Assembly: GCA_943908365.1 (NCBI GenBank)
Contig: CALTTH010000008.1
Coordinates: 14,430 to 78,429 of the forward strand
Origin: an uncultured Hyphomicrobiales bacterium
GTDB lineage: Bacteria > Pseudomonadota > Alphaproteobacteria > Rhizobiales > Rhizobiaceae
Reading direction: 5' to 3'
Length of the DNA: 64,000 nt
Made by a program: the position numbers and the translations under genes. The stretch's first letter is position 1; every line of letters begins with the position of its first letter. The notes beneath the pieces were generated by a model. It made no database searches. It saw nothing but the letters and a program-made list of their open reading frames with translations, and was not told where the DNA came from. Below are positions 9,197 through 17,927 of this stretch, piece after piece.

Positions 9197-9263
9197 GATC
9201 GAAGTCCGGTGCTACAAGGGCTGCATATAAGGCGGCTATGGTGCCGCAAAAGGATTGGAAATC

Positions 9264-10199
9264 ATGGCCAGCACGATCTTCACAGGATGCATTCCCGCTC
9301 TCATGACGCCTTGCAAGGCGGACAGAACGCCTGACTTCGACCTGCTGGTTAAGAAGGGTAAGGAACTCATCGCAGCCGGCATGTCTGCGGTCGTCTATTG
9401 CGGCTCCATGGGCGATTGGCCGCTGTTGACAGACGAGCAGCGCCAGGAAGGCGTGCAGCGTCTTGCTGAAGCGGGTGTTCCCGTCATCGTCGGCACCGGC
9501 GCCATCAACACCAAGTCGGCCGTCAGCCACGCTGCTCACGCTGCAAAGGTGGGCGCCAAGGGCTTGATGGTCATTCCGCGGGTTCTCTCCCGCGGCTCTT
9601 CCGTGTCTGCGCAGAAGGCACACTTCTCCGCCATTCTCGAAGCGGCAAACGGTCTTCCGGCGGTGATCTACAACAGCCCATACTATGGCTTTGCGACCCG
9701 CGCTGATCTGTTTTTCGATCTGCGCTCGCGCTATTCGAACCTCATCGGCTTCAAGGAATTCGGCGGCAAGCAGGACATGACCTACGCTGCGGAAAACATC
9801 ACCGCCGGTGACGATGATCTGACGCTGATGGTCGGCGTCGATACGGGCGTCTACCACGGCTTCGTCAATTGCGGCGCGGGCGGTGCCATCACCGGCATCG
9901 GTAACGCGCTGCCAAAGGAAGTACTGCATCTGGTCGCTCTGTGCGAAAAGGCCGCCAAGGGCGATGCAGCGGCACGCGTTGAAGCGCGCGAGCTGGAAGA
10001 GGCGCTGACGGTGCTATCGACCTATGATGAAGGCCCGGACCTCGTTCTGCACTACAAGTATCTGATGGTTCTGAACGGCGATACCGAATACACGCTGCAT
10101 TTCAACGAAACGGACGAATTGAGCGCCTCGCAGCGCCGTCATCTGGAAAGCCAGTACGCGCTGTTCCGCAACTGGTACGCATCGCGCTATCCGGCATAA
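9264..10199 (+). CDS. DapA-family (dihydrodipicolinate synthase/N-acetylneuraminate lyase) aldolase
   Basis: This 311-residue TIM-barrel class I aldolase has the Schiff-base lysine at K164 (NLIGFKEFGG) and the catalytic tyrosine at Y136 (IYNSPYYG). The loop that reads GTTGE in true dihydrodipicolinate synthases reads GSMGDW here (47-52), so a lysine-biosynthesis role is unlikely. The setting beside an FCD regulator suggests catabolism of a keto-acid or hydroxyproline-like compound, but the substrate is unknown. ATG 9264 is preferred over TTG 9255. Confidence 0.82.
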   Translation: MASTIFTGCIPALMTPCKADRTPDFDLLVKKGKELIAAGMSAVVYCGSMGDWPLLTDEQRQEGVQRLAEAGVPVIVGTGAINTKSAVSHAAHAAKVGAKGLMVIPRVLSRGSSVSAQKAHFSAILEAANGLPAVIYNSPYYGFATRADLFFDLRSRYSNLIGFKEFGGKQDMTYAAENITAGDDDLTLMVGVDTGVYHGFVNCGAGGAITGIGNALPKEVLHLVALCEKAAKGDAAARVEARELEEALTVLSTYDEGPDLVLHYKYLMVLNGDTEYTLHFNETDELSASQRRHLESQYALFRNWYASRYPA

Positions 10200-10519
10200 C
10201 TGGTGAGTAGCTGAAAGCGTAGCCGAAACTACAGAACTCTGACTGTCCATCAGGAATTCTTTGTTACGCATAGACAGAAAGCAAACAACGAGGAGATGGC
10301 TGACGATCAGCCGTCTCTTTTTTATTTCAGGCGTACTCTGGGAAATTTGCGCTTAGCTATAGTGAGCTCGTTACAAGCAACGACATCAAAATCTTTGGAA
10401 CGGAAACGGCCGCCCGCGTCCGAATTCCTGAATGAGACAATGTTTTGTCTTTGCCGATTTGTTTGCAGATTGTTTAAAAATTTACACTAACGTCGGCCTA
10501 AATCTAGAGGGCTCGTCGT
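10200..10519. other. Intergenic region before the chemoreceptor gene
   Basis: This 320-bp gap holds the terminator of the DapA-family gene (10293-10327). It is followed by AT-rich sequence, increasingly so towards 10520, that probably contains the promoter of the chemoreceptor. Short open frames here have no recognisable protein features. Confidence 0.6.
10293..10327 (+). terminator. Rho-independent terminator of the DapA-family gene
   Basis: An 11-bp stem (GAGATGGCTGA / TCAGCCGTCTC, one G-T pair) with a 3-base loop is followed by TTTTTTATTT. Confidence 0.88.
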
Positions 10520-12718
10520 ATGAAGAAGATTCTCAATTCGGTTTCCGGGAAGCTTATACTAGCAACCGGGACAGCTATTGCCGGCATCATGATTGCTTAC
10601 ACTGCAGTCAACGTTATGAATGTGAAGTCAGCCACAGAGCGCGACGTCATGGCACTTGCTACCGAGAAAGCCGGTGCGGTCAGCGAGCGTGTTGCTGCAG
10701 ATATCTCAGTCGCAACATCGGCCGGCGCAACGCTTGCCGCCACCATCGGTGGTTTCATCGAGAAAGGTTCCCGCAGCCGCTCTGACATCATTTCGATGAT
10801 TGAGACCGTCGCGCCGCAATATCCGAACGTCTTTGGCGCATGGATGTGTGAACTGATCGACGGCAAAAGCCCGAAGCCGACTGTCGGAACCGAAGGCCTC
10901 AACAAGGAAGGCATCTTCACGCCTTACTGGACCAAGGGAGACAGCGGCAAGGTCGAGTTTTCGACATGGTCCATCAAGCCGGAGGATGAGTACTATGGCG
11001 GCGTGCTGAAGACCGGTAAGCCGCTCATCACATCTCCCTATCTTACCAACATGCAGAAGCTCGTCACATCCGTTTCCGTGCCGGTGAAGGTGGGCGGGAC
11101 CCTTATCGGTATCGCCGGTGTAGATATCAAACTCGACGATCTGACCGCCAGCCTGTCGCAGATCAAGCCTTTCGAGGGCGGTAGCGTCATGTTGCTTGCC
11201 AGTAACGGCAAGTGGCTGGCGCACACCAACGCCGACAATCTGATGAAAGACTATTCCGATGTCGGCGCTGATCTCGTCAAGCAGGCCCTGGCCGATGGCA
11301 AGATGCGTGTGATCGAGGGTCTCCCGGACGGTTCCGTCCGCCTCGTCTACCCCTTCACGGCGCCCGGCATGAACACCACCTGGGCAACGGTCCTGGATGT
11401 GCCTTCGGCCGTCTTCTCCGGGCCAGTCTGGCAGCAGATCTACAGCATGCTGATTGGTGGCCTGATCATTCTCGCAGTGACGCTTGGCGTGATCCTGGTT
11501 GCCACACAAATCCTGATCAAGAAGCCTCTGACATCCGTTCTGGGTTCCGTCGGCAAGATGGCCAATGGCAATTACAAGGATCAGGTTGCCCAGACGGGCA
11601 AGCAGGATGAACTTGGCAATCTGGCCGCATCACTTGAAAAGTTCCGCTTTGCGCTTGCCCGCGGCGAAGACGTTCAGGCCGAGCAGGAAGAACTCCAGCG
11701 CCAGGTCGAAACCGATCGCAAGCGTCAGAGCGACATCGACAACGCCAAGTCTGAAGATCTCCGACACTTCGTCGAGCTGGTTCAGAGCCGCTTGAATGCT
11801 CTGGCAAGCGGTGACCTGACGGTTCGCATGAACGAGCAGGTGGCTCCTGAATTCGACACGATCCGCCAGAATTTCAACATCTCGGTTTCTGCGCTCGAAG
11901 AGACGATCAGCAATGTCGTGAGCGCAGTCTACACGATCCGCTCTGGTCTAAGCGAAATCTCCACCGCGTCGAACGATCTGGCTCGCCGTACCGAGCAGCA
12001 AGCTGCCGCTCTGGAAGAGACCGTTGCAGCCCTAAGCGAGGTTACTCGTGGTGTGAACGACACGGCCGATGGTGCAACGGATGCGCAAAAGACCGTCAAC
12101 AGCGCGAGGGCGGATGCTGAAAAGGGTGGCGACGTCGTTGCCCGCGCCGTCGCAGCGATGACCGAAATCCAGGTATCGTCCAGCAAGATCGGCAACATCA
12201 TCAGCGTCATCGATGAAATCGCATTCCAGACGAACCTCCTGGCACTGAATGCGGGTGTCGAAGCCGCACGCGCTGGCGAAGCCGGCAAGGGCTTTGCGGT
12301 GGTCGCGCAGGAAGTGCGTGAACTGGCGCAGCGTTCCGCCAATGCGGCAAAGGAGATCAAGGGCCTGATTTCCACCTCCTCCAGCCAGGTTGAAACCGGC
12401 GTTCATCTGGTTGAAGAAACGGGCGATTCGCTTGGCAAGATCGTCAAACAGGTTCTCGGCATGAGCCAGACCATCAACCAGATTGCGGCCGGTGCCCGTG
12501 AGCAGGCTGTCAGCTTGAAGGAAGTCTCGTCGGCCGCCGATCAGATGGATAAGGTTACGCAGCAGAACGCAGCGATGGTGGAAGAAACCACCGCGGCTGC
12601 TCAAAGCCTGTCGCAGGAAACCGAAAACCTGGCGAGCATGGTGGGACGCTTCCGCGTCAGCGGAGATACAAGGCTCGCCTCGAACTCGTCGCACGCACGC
12701 TACGCCATGGCAAGCTGA
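10520..12718 (+). CDS. Methyl-accepting chemotaxis protein with periplasmic double-Cache domain
   Basis: This 732-residue receptor has an N-terminal membrane helix (about 11-31), a Cache-type sensor domain (about 35-300), a second helix (about 308-330), HAMP segments at about 330-385 and 415-470, and a cytoplasmic signalling hairpin whose tip ([19 protein letters not shown]) is near residues 568-590. Cache domains typically bind amino acids or organic acids. The tip reads NAGVEAARAG rather than the commoner NAAIEAARAG. It is flanked by terminators and appears monocistronic. Confidence 0.93.
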   Translation: MKKILNSVSGKLILATGTAIAGIMIAYTAVNVMNVKSATERDVMALATEKAGAVSERVAADISVATSAGATLAATIGGFIEKGSRSRSDIISMIETVAPQYPNVFGAWMCELIDGKSPKPTVGTEGLNKEGIFTPYWTKGDSGKVEFSTWSIKPEDEYYGGVLKTGKPLITSPYLTNMQKLVTSVSVPVKVGGTLIGIAGVDIKLDDLTASLSQIKPFEGGSVMLLASNGKWLAHTNADNLMKDYSDVGADLVKQALADGKMRVIEGLPDGSVRLVYPFTAPGMNTTWATVLDVPSAVFSGPVWQQIYSMLIGGLIILAVTLGVILVATQILIKKPLTSVLGSVGKMANGNYKDQVAQTGKQDELGNLAASLEKFRFALARGEDVQAEQEELQRQVETDRKRQSDIDNAKSEDLRHFVELVQSRLNALASGDLTVRMNEQVAPEFDTIRQNFNISVSALEETISNVVSAVYTIRSGLSEISTASNDLARRTEQQAAALEETVAALSEVTRGVNDTADGATDAQKTVNSARADAEKGGDVVARAVAAMTEIQVSSSKIGNIISVIDEIAFQTNLLALNAGVEAARAGEAGKGFAVVAQEVRELAQRSANAAKEIKGLISTSSSQVETGVHLVEETGDSLGKIVKQVLGMSQTINQIAAGAREQAVSLKEVSSAADQMDKVTQQNAAMVEETTAAAQSLSQETENLASMVGRFRVSGDTRLASNSSHARYAMAS

Positions 12719-12735
12719 TCTGTGATTTAGAAACG

Positions 12736-12780
12736 AGAGCCCCCGAGCATTCTTCGGGACGCACGGGGGCTCTGTCCTTT
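12736..12780 (+). terminator. Rho-independent terminator of the chemoreceptor gene
   Basis: A 10-bp stem (AGAGCCCCCG / CGGGGGCTCT) encloses an 18-base loop and is followed by GTCCTTTT. It starts 17 bp after the stop codon. Confidence 0.75.
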
Positions 12781-12781
12781 T

Positions 12782-12833
12782 GATCCGACGCATCGTGCTT
12801 TGCAAAAATCGATTCCGATTTTTGGGCCGATGC
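12782..12833. repeat. Short palindromic intergenic repeat, copy 1
   Basis: A 52-bp element nearly matches 47708-47757. The shared core is GCATCGTGCTTT, then an AAAATCGATTCCGATTT-like dyad, then GGGCCGATGC, so the ends GCATCG and CGATGC are inverted. It sits between two convergent genes. Confidence 0.75.
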
Positions 12834-12849
12834 CTTAGCGGCAAGGGGC

Positions 12850-13959
12850 TTACAAAATCCCCCAGGCCCTGAAACGTCCGCGGCCCGTCATTTCGCGAAG
12901 CTCCAGCTGATTGGCCAGAACCATCGCGCCCTGCGGCGTTGTGCCAAGTTCCTTGACGATCATGGATGTGGAGACGACTGGGTTTGCCAGAACCAGTTCG
13001 ACCAGATCCGGCAGTCGCGAATTTGACCGCTTTCCGACCAACCGTCTTTCCATCCGGCTCTTTCCGTTCAAAAGACGGTCGTGTTCCTTCATGCCGAGTT
13101 CGGCCGCTTCGATCATTCCATCGAGGATCGCAATCAGTCGTTCTTCCTGATCGCGCGAATGGCGCCGTTCTCTGTGAATGGCGCGAAGTCCGCTGTTGAG
13201 CGCCGGCAGGATTGTCAAACCATTGGCACGCAGCGATGCGGCTGCCAGTTGCCGGCCCAGCCACGGGCTCCGGTCCGACACCTGGATATCGCGCCAGGCA
13301 TCGAGGAGAATGGCTGCCTGCAGCGGCGCAGGATAGTCCGAATAGCGATCGACAAGCTTGCGCCACCGATGAAGTCTTTCTTCCTCGCTATCCTCATCTG
13401 ACTGTTCGCCAGCAGAGCTGTGGATCGACGTCTCCGACTGACCGCGATAGCTCAAGGCATCTGCGACAAGGGCAGTGCTGCGTGATAGCACGGCGTCCAT
13501 TTCAGCCAACTCATCGGCAAAGGCTTTGTCCGCATCGTCTGGCTCTTCGAAGTCCGACTCTTCGTCATTCGAAACCAGGTTTGATGGGGCGGACTGCGGC
13601 GGGACGTTTTTCCCGCGAAGGAGGTCGATGCCCTGATCGCTCAGCGCCCATTGCGGCGGATGACTTTCCATCAGCCGCCTTGCCCGCAGAATGCGATGGG
13701 CATTGACGATCTCGTTCGTCGGGGCTCGAATGTCCATACGTGCATCGTGCAAGACGAGATCCTCGACATGGACCAGTTCTCCATCGACCCAAAGCGAGGA
13801 AACGGCATCGTGGAAATTCTGTCGCTGCAGAAATCCGTCTCTGATCGGAGAGCGGCTGACCCTTTCATCGAGATGCGCCAAAGACACGCCAGCCCGCGTC
13901 AGGGACTGCAGGAGCCTTGTGGCTTTCAATAGAGAGAACTCATAGGTCATTGGAATCAC
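12850..13959 (-). CDS. RHE_PE00001-family protein (DUF1612 plus C-terminal helix-turn-helix)
   Basis: This 369-residue soluble protein matches a Rhizobiales family of unknown function that pairs DUF1612 with a DNA-binding domain. A mid-protein acidic stretch precedes the motif HRWRKLVDRYSDYPAPLQAA. The C-terminus (about 310-369, PVVSTSMIVKELGTTPQGAM) looks like a winged helix-turn-helix. Starts are GTG 13959 or ATG 13950. I recall plasmid-borne relatives near replication genes, but nothing plasmid-like surrounds it here. It may be a DNA-binding regulator; its role is unknown. Confidence 0.75.
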   Translation of the reverse strand: MIPMTYEFSLLKATRLLQSLTRAGVSLAHLDERVSRSPIRDGFLQRQNFHDAVSSLWVDGELVHVEDLVLHDARMDIRAPTNEIVNAHRILRARRLMESHPPQWALSDQGIDLLRGKNVPPQSAPSNLVSNDEESDFEEPDDADKAFADELAEMDAVLSRSTALVADALSYRGQSETSIHSSAGEQSDEDSEEERLHRWRKLVDRYSDYPAPLQAAILLDAWRDIQVSDRSPWLGRQLAAASLRANGLTILPALNSGLRAIHRERRHSRDQEERLIAILDGMIEAAELGMKEHDRLLNGKSRMERRLVGKRSNSRLPDLVELVLANPVVSTSMIVKELGTTPQGAMVLANQLELREMTGRGRFRAWGIL

Positions 13960-14064
13960 TTAAAGGAAAGACCGGAGTGAAAGCAATCCTGGCTGTTTAC
14001 TTTCAACCGATCTTCACATCCAAGAAGATTAAAGTCTAAGAGGCCTTGGAGCTGCTCCCGACCC

Positions 14065-15378
14065 TCACGCCTGCTTCGGCAGATCGATCTTCGCTTCGAA
14101 GCCTTGTCCCCGACCTGGGGCGGGCGAGGATAGAGTGAGCGATGCATTCATGCGTTTTGTCAGATTGTCGACGATCGCGAGGCCAAGACCAGACCCAGAG
14201 GCTTTGGTCTGGCCGCGCATGAAGCGGGTTGTCAGTCTCGGCAGAAGTGCTGGATCCATCGGCGTCCCGTCATTAACGATCCGAATGGACCTGTTCTTAT
14301 CGACATGGATGTCGACCGGCGAATCCTCGGGACTATGCGTCAGTGCATTTTCCAGGAGGTTTCGAATAACGATACCGAAAGCGTCAGGATCGACCTTGGC
14401 TTTCAGCGGTCCGTCCTCTGGAAGGTGCAGGTGAATGCGTCCAGCGCCAAGTTCTGAGCGGCTCATATCCTCCACCACGAGTTCCAGCACCGGGAGAAGA
14501 TCGATGATCGTATCGGAGATGCCGATACCGGCTTCCGCGCGCGACATCTGCAAAAGCTTCTCGGACAGTTGCGCGAGATTGGAGAGCGACAATTCGATCT
14601 GATCGACGCGCGGCGCAAGCTGCGGTGGAATATCCGCCTTCAAGCGTTGCGCCTGGGCAAGCGCTCCGGCAATTGGCGTTCGCAATTCATGCGCGCTGTT
14701 GGAGGCGAAGGAACGCTCTGCTTCCAGCGCTGAACGCAACCTTTCCAGCAGCAGGTTGACCGAGCGGGCGATCGGATCCAGTTCGCTCGGGAGGCAACCG
14801 GACTCGACCGGCGCGAGATTGCCGCCATCCTTGCGGGCAATGTCGTCTCTCAGCGTCTGGATCGGCACCAACGTGCGACGGATGACGAGAATGACGGCAA
14901 TGATGCTGGCCGGAATGAGCACAAGCACGGGAAGGATGAGCGCCGTGGATGCTTCCTCGATCGCTTCGCGGCGATTGGCGAAAGCATCGGCCACCTGAAG
15001 ATAAAGATCCCCCTCCGGCGTAACGACGGTATAAATTCGTTGGGTATCCGTATCGGCAAAACCCGGCCTCAGTGGCACGTCGAAGCCTTCTCTGGCGCTG
15101 TCATGAGAGTGCAGCAGCACAGCACCGTCGCGATCGCGTACCTGATAGGTCAGATATTCCGAGCCGGTTGTGGGCTGGCCGAGACGGCGTTGTGCTTCTG
15201 GGCTGCGTTCGCGAAGATCTTCTGCAACCAGCGGCAGCAACCTGTCGGCTGTCTCCTGGACCCCGCTATCAAAAATTTCGGCAAACTCTTCTTCCATGAC
15301 CATCACGCCAAGGGCGGATGCGGCCATCCAGGAAATAGCCAGCACGCTGACCAGCGCGAGCACCATCCGGCGCGTCAT
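14065..15378 (-). CDS. Sensor histidine kinase (PmrB/QseC/TctE type)
   Basis: This 437-residue inner-membrane kinase has membrane helices near residues 3-26 and 145-168, a roughly 120-residue periplasmic sensor, HAMP, a HisKA domain with the phosphorylated His at about 230 (SNSAHELRTPIAG), and HATPase motifs NLLENALTHSP and GSGLGLAIV. The ATG at 15378 is chosen; a TTG at 15435 overlapping the regulator gene is possible. It is last in an eptA-regulator-kinase operon, so it probably senses envelope stress, cationic peptides or metals, by analogy with PmrB. Confidence 0.88.
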   Translation of the reverse strand: MTRRMVLALVSVLAISWMAASALGVMVMEEEFAEIFDSGVQETADRLLPLVAEDLRERSPEAQRRLGQPTTGSEYLTYQVRDRDGAVLLHSHDSAREGFDVPLRPGFADTDTQRIYTVVTPEGDLYLQVADAFANRREAIEEASTALILPVLVLIPASIIAVILVIRRTLVPIQTLRDDIARKDGGNLAPVESGCLPSELDPIARSVNLLLERLRSALEAERSFASNSAHELRTPIAGALAQAQRLKADIPPQLAPRVDQIELSLSNLAQLSEKLLQMSRAEAGIGISDTIIDLLPVLELVVEDMSRSELGAGRIHLHLPEDGPLKAKVDPDAFGIVIRNLLENALTHSPEDSPVDIHVDKNRSIRIVNDGTPMDPALLPRLTTRFMRGQTKASGSGLGLAIVDNLTKRMNASLTLSSPAPGRGQGFEAKIDLPKQA

Positions 15379-15415
15379 GCTCGTTTTCCGAGACCCCGTT
15401 TTAAACGGTATGAGA

Positions 15416-16069
15416 TCAGCGAATTGTATAACCAAGCCCTCTTATGGTTTCCACGCGATCCGAACCGATCTTCTTGCGCAGCCGACTGATATAGACCTCG
15501 ACAGTGTTGCTCTCGATTTCGGCACCGAACTCATACAAGGTTTCCTGCAACTGCGCTTTCGAGATAAGCGCGCCCGGTCTCTCAACGAGTTTTTCCAGCA
15601 CCGCCCATTCCCTTGCACTCAGCGTCAGTGAGCGGTCGTTGACCGTGATACTTTTGGCCGCTTGATCGATTTCGATGCCGGGCAATCTGACGATTGGCGT
15701 CGAGCGTCCCTCGTAGCGGCGGGACACAGCAAGCATCCGGGCTGTCAGTTCGCCAAGATTGAAGGGTTTGACCAGATAGTCGTCGGCCCCGGCATTCAGG
15801 CCTTCGATCCGGTCGGAGACCTGATCATGGGCCGTCAGGACGATCACAGGGACAGCATTGTTCGCTTTTCGCAATGCCTGCAAGAGGCTGAGCCCCTCGC
15901 CATCGGGAAGACGCAAGTCCAACAGGATGAGACCGTAGCTCACGGTCTCGGTCGCGGCAATGGCTTCGCCCAATGTCTTGAACCAATCCACGGCATGCCC
16001 TGCTGCCGCCACGTGATCCCTTAGTGCTTCTCCCAGCACATGATCGTCTTCAACCAGCAGAACGCGCAC
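15416..16069 (-). CDS. OmpR/PmrA-family response regulator
   Basis: This 217-residue regulator has a receiver domain with acidic pocket E7/D8/D9, phosphoacceptor D51 (LILLDLRLPDGEG) and the conserved lysine in DDYLVKPF. Its C-terminal winged helix is OmpR-like (EVYISRLRKKIG). It starts with GTG at 16069 after a GAGG ribosome site. It lies between eptA and the kinase gene, and probably activates this operon when phosphorylated by that kinase. Confidence 0.9.
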   Translation of the reverse strand: MRVLLVEDDHVLGEALRDHVAAAGHAVDWFKTLGEAIAATETVSYGLILLDLRLPDGEGLSLLQALRKANNAVPVIVLTAHDQVSDRIEGLNAGADDYLVKPFNLGELTARMLAVSRRYEGRSTPIVRLPGIEIDQAAKSITVNDRSLTLSAREWAVLEKLVERPGALISKAQLQETLYEFGAEIESNTVEVYISRLRKKIGSDRVETIRGLGYTIR

Positions 16070-16136
16070 AGCGACCTCATTCCCGAACTGCCAATGCCTA
16101 TCGCTTCGTGCGGTTTGTCGTCAAGGCACAGGCGCA

Positions 16137-17798
16137 TCATGTCGTGGGCTTCGACTGGCAGGTGTGGAACACGTCGAGCGACGAGTCGTAGACCGAGGTG
16201 GAGATGTTCATCATCCCGAGAATACTATGGAAAAAATTGTCGTGGGATTTGCCACCGGCCTTTGCCTCATCGGCAAGGCAGGCCCGGTCGAGACCCATGG
16301 AACGTGCGAAGTCGTCGTCCATCCATGCCAGGAAGGGCACATGGGTTTGCTCTGCCGGTGCCAGCATATAGGGCGCACCATGGAGATAGAGACCGTTTTC
16401 GCCTAGCGACTCGCCATGGTCGGAGGCATAGAGCATTCCGGTCGCAAGCTTGTCGGAGCGGGCCTTCAGCTTGTCGATGATCACAGAGAGGAAATGGTCG
16501 GTATAGAGGATCGTATTATCGTAGGCGTTAACGATCTCTTCGTCCTTGCAATTGCCGAGTTCCGAGGTGCGGCAATCTGGCGTGAATGTGCTGAACTGAT
16601 CGCCATAACGGAGGTAGTAGGACGGACCGTGGCTACCAAGCTGGTGGATTACGATGACGCTGTCCTTGGTGACGCGGTCGAGCCAGCTGTCGAGCCTGTC
16701 GAGGAAGATATCGTCGCTGCATTCGCCGGTCTTGCAGAACGTGGGATCGCGGGTGGCGCTGAGATCGAAGAAGGGAATGCGATCCGCTACGCCCTTGCTT
16801 CCGGTATCATTATCCAGCCACTGCACATCGACCCCGGCATGCACGAGAACATCCATGAGGTTCTCGTTGGAGAGGGCCTTGCTGTGGGTATATTCCGAGC
16901 GGGTGAATTTCGAGAACATGCAGGGAAGTGAGATCGCCGTGGAAGTGCCGCAACTGACCGTGCTCGGAAAATAGAACACATCTCTCTTTTTGAGTTCTGG
17001 GTTGGTTTCGCGGCCATAGCCATTCAGCGAGAAATTAGCAGCACGGGCGGTTTCCCCTGCCACGACCACGGTCACACGCGGCTTGCCGACCGCAAAGACA
17101 GGAGGCTTCACCTTTGCGTCGAGACCGGTCTGCGTCACCGTCAAGTGCGCTTCCTTGTTGGCGATCTGGAAGTAATGCGCCGTCGCAAATAGGGGCGAAA
17201 TGGGATTGAGGCTTTTGACGATATCCCGGTGCTGACGGATCGCTGTGGTAAAGGTCTTGGAATTCATCGCGGCCATGCCGCCAATGATGACGAGGCAAGC
17301 GATGACGCTCAGCGTATTCCAGAATAGCTTTCCAAGGATCGGGCGGTGGCGAATGCGCACGAAAGCAAGAAGGACGATGGGGAGTAGCGCGTAGATCGCC
17401 ATGTGCAGAAGGAAGGCGGAGGTGATCAGATTGTTTGCTTCGCCGGTGGTAGTCTCGAAGGCGTTGCGGACCATGTCGCGGTCTATCACCGCACCGAAGC
17501 GATCCATAAACCAGGAGCAGAGCGCGGAAATGACGATCAGCACCATCAGGACCGGCTTCATGATGTACTTTGCCGAGAAGGTGATGAGGAGTGCAGCAAA
17601 AAGCGCTCCCATGGCCACATAGAGCGCGTATATCGCGGCAGGATAGGCAGACAGATGGGTGTTCACCTTCGACCAGAATGTCTGGTTCATGAAGAACAGC
17701 AAATAGAGAGCGGTGATGATGCTCAATGCAATGCTGCCGATTTCAGGACGGCGAAGTTTGCTGCTGTCCAGGTGCTCCGTCAATGGTGCCACGCCCAT
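16137..17798 (-). CDS. eptA: Lipid A phosphoethanolamine transferase (EptA/PmrC family)
   Basis: This 553-residue membrane enzyme has five N-terminal helices (DUF1705-like) and a periplasmic sulfatase-fold domain. The catalytic threonine lies in SCGTSTAISLPCMFS (about T285). The family motif AGETARAANFSLNGYG is present, and metal-binding residues appear in ASDHGESLGENGLYLHG. It transfers phosphoethanolamine to lipid A, lowering negative charge. The start is uncertain: ATG 17798 has a ribosome site almost touching it, while GTG 17792 is better spaced. It heads a probable operon with the response regulator and kinase. Confidence 0.9.
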   Translation of the reverse strand: MGVAPLTEHLDSSKLRRPEIGSIALSIITALYLLFFMNQTFWSKVNTHLSAYPAAIYALYVAMGALFAALLITFSAKYIMKPVLMVLIVISALCSWFMDRFGAVIDRDMVRNAFETTTGEANNLITSAFLLHMAIYALLPIVLLAFVRIRHRPILGKLFWNTLSVIACLVIIGGMAAMNSKTFTTAIRQHRDIVKSLNPISPLFATAHYFQIANKEAHLTVTQTGLDAKVKPPVFAVGKPRVTVVVAGETARAANFSLNGYGRETNPELKKRDVFYFPSTVSCGTSTAISLPCMFSKFTRSEYTHSKALSNENLMDVLVHAGVDVQWLDNDTGSKGVADRIPFFDLSATRDPTFCKTGECSDDIFLDRLDSWLDRVTKDSVIVIHQLGSHGPSYYLRYGDQFSTFTPDCRTSELGNCKDEEIVNAYDNTILYTDHFLSVIIDKLKARSDKLATGMLYASDHGESLGENGLYLHGAPYMLAPAEQTHVPFLAWMDDDFARSMGLDRACLADEAKAGGKSHDNFFHSILGMMNISTSVYDSSLDVFHTCQSKPTT

Positions 17799-17927
17799 TC
17801 TCCTCGTGCCAGTCAATGTGCCGGATGCGCATGCGCGCTTTTGCTTTTCCGGCTAATGAAGGCCTTCTGGAGAGATTTGCTGACACGAGACTGAACGGAT
17901 CAATCTGGTTATCAAGATAGTGCTTAA

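Noticed and set aside
12032..13366. Open frame of 444 codons spanning the chemoreceptor end and the RHE_PE00001 gene on the minus strand
   Set aside because: It crosses a terminator and the palindromic repeat and is out of frame with the real gene there. It has no recognisable domain.
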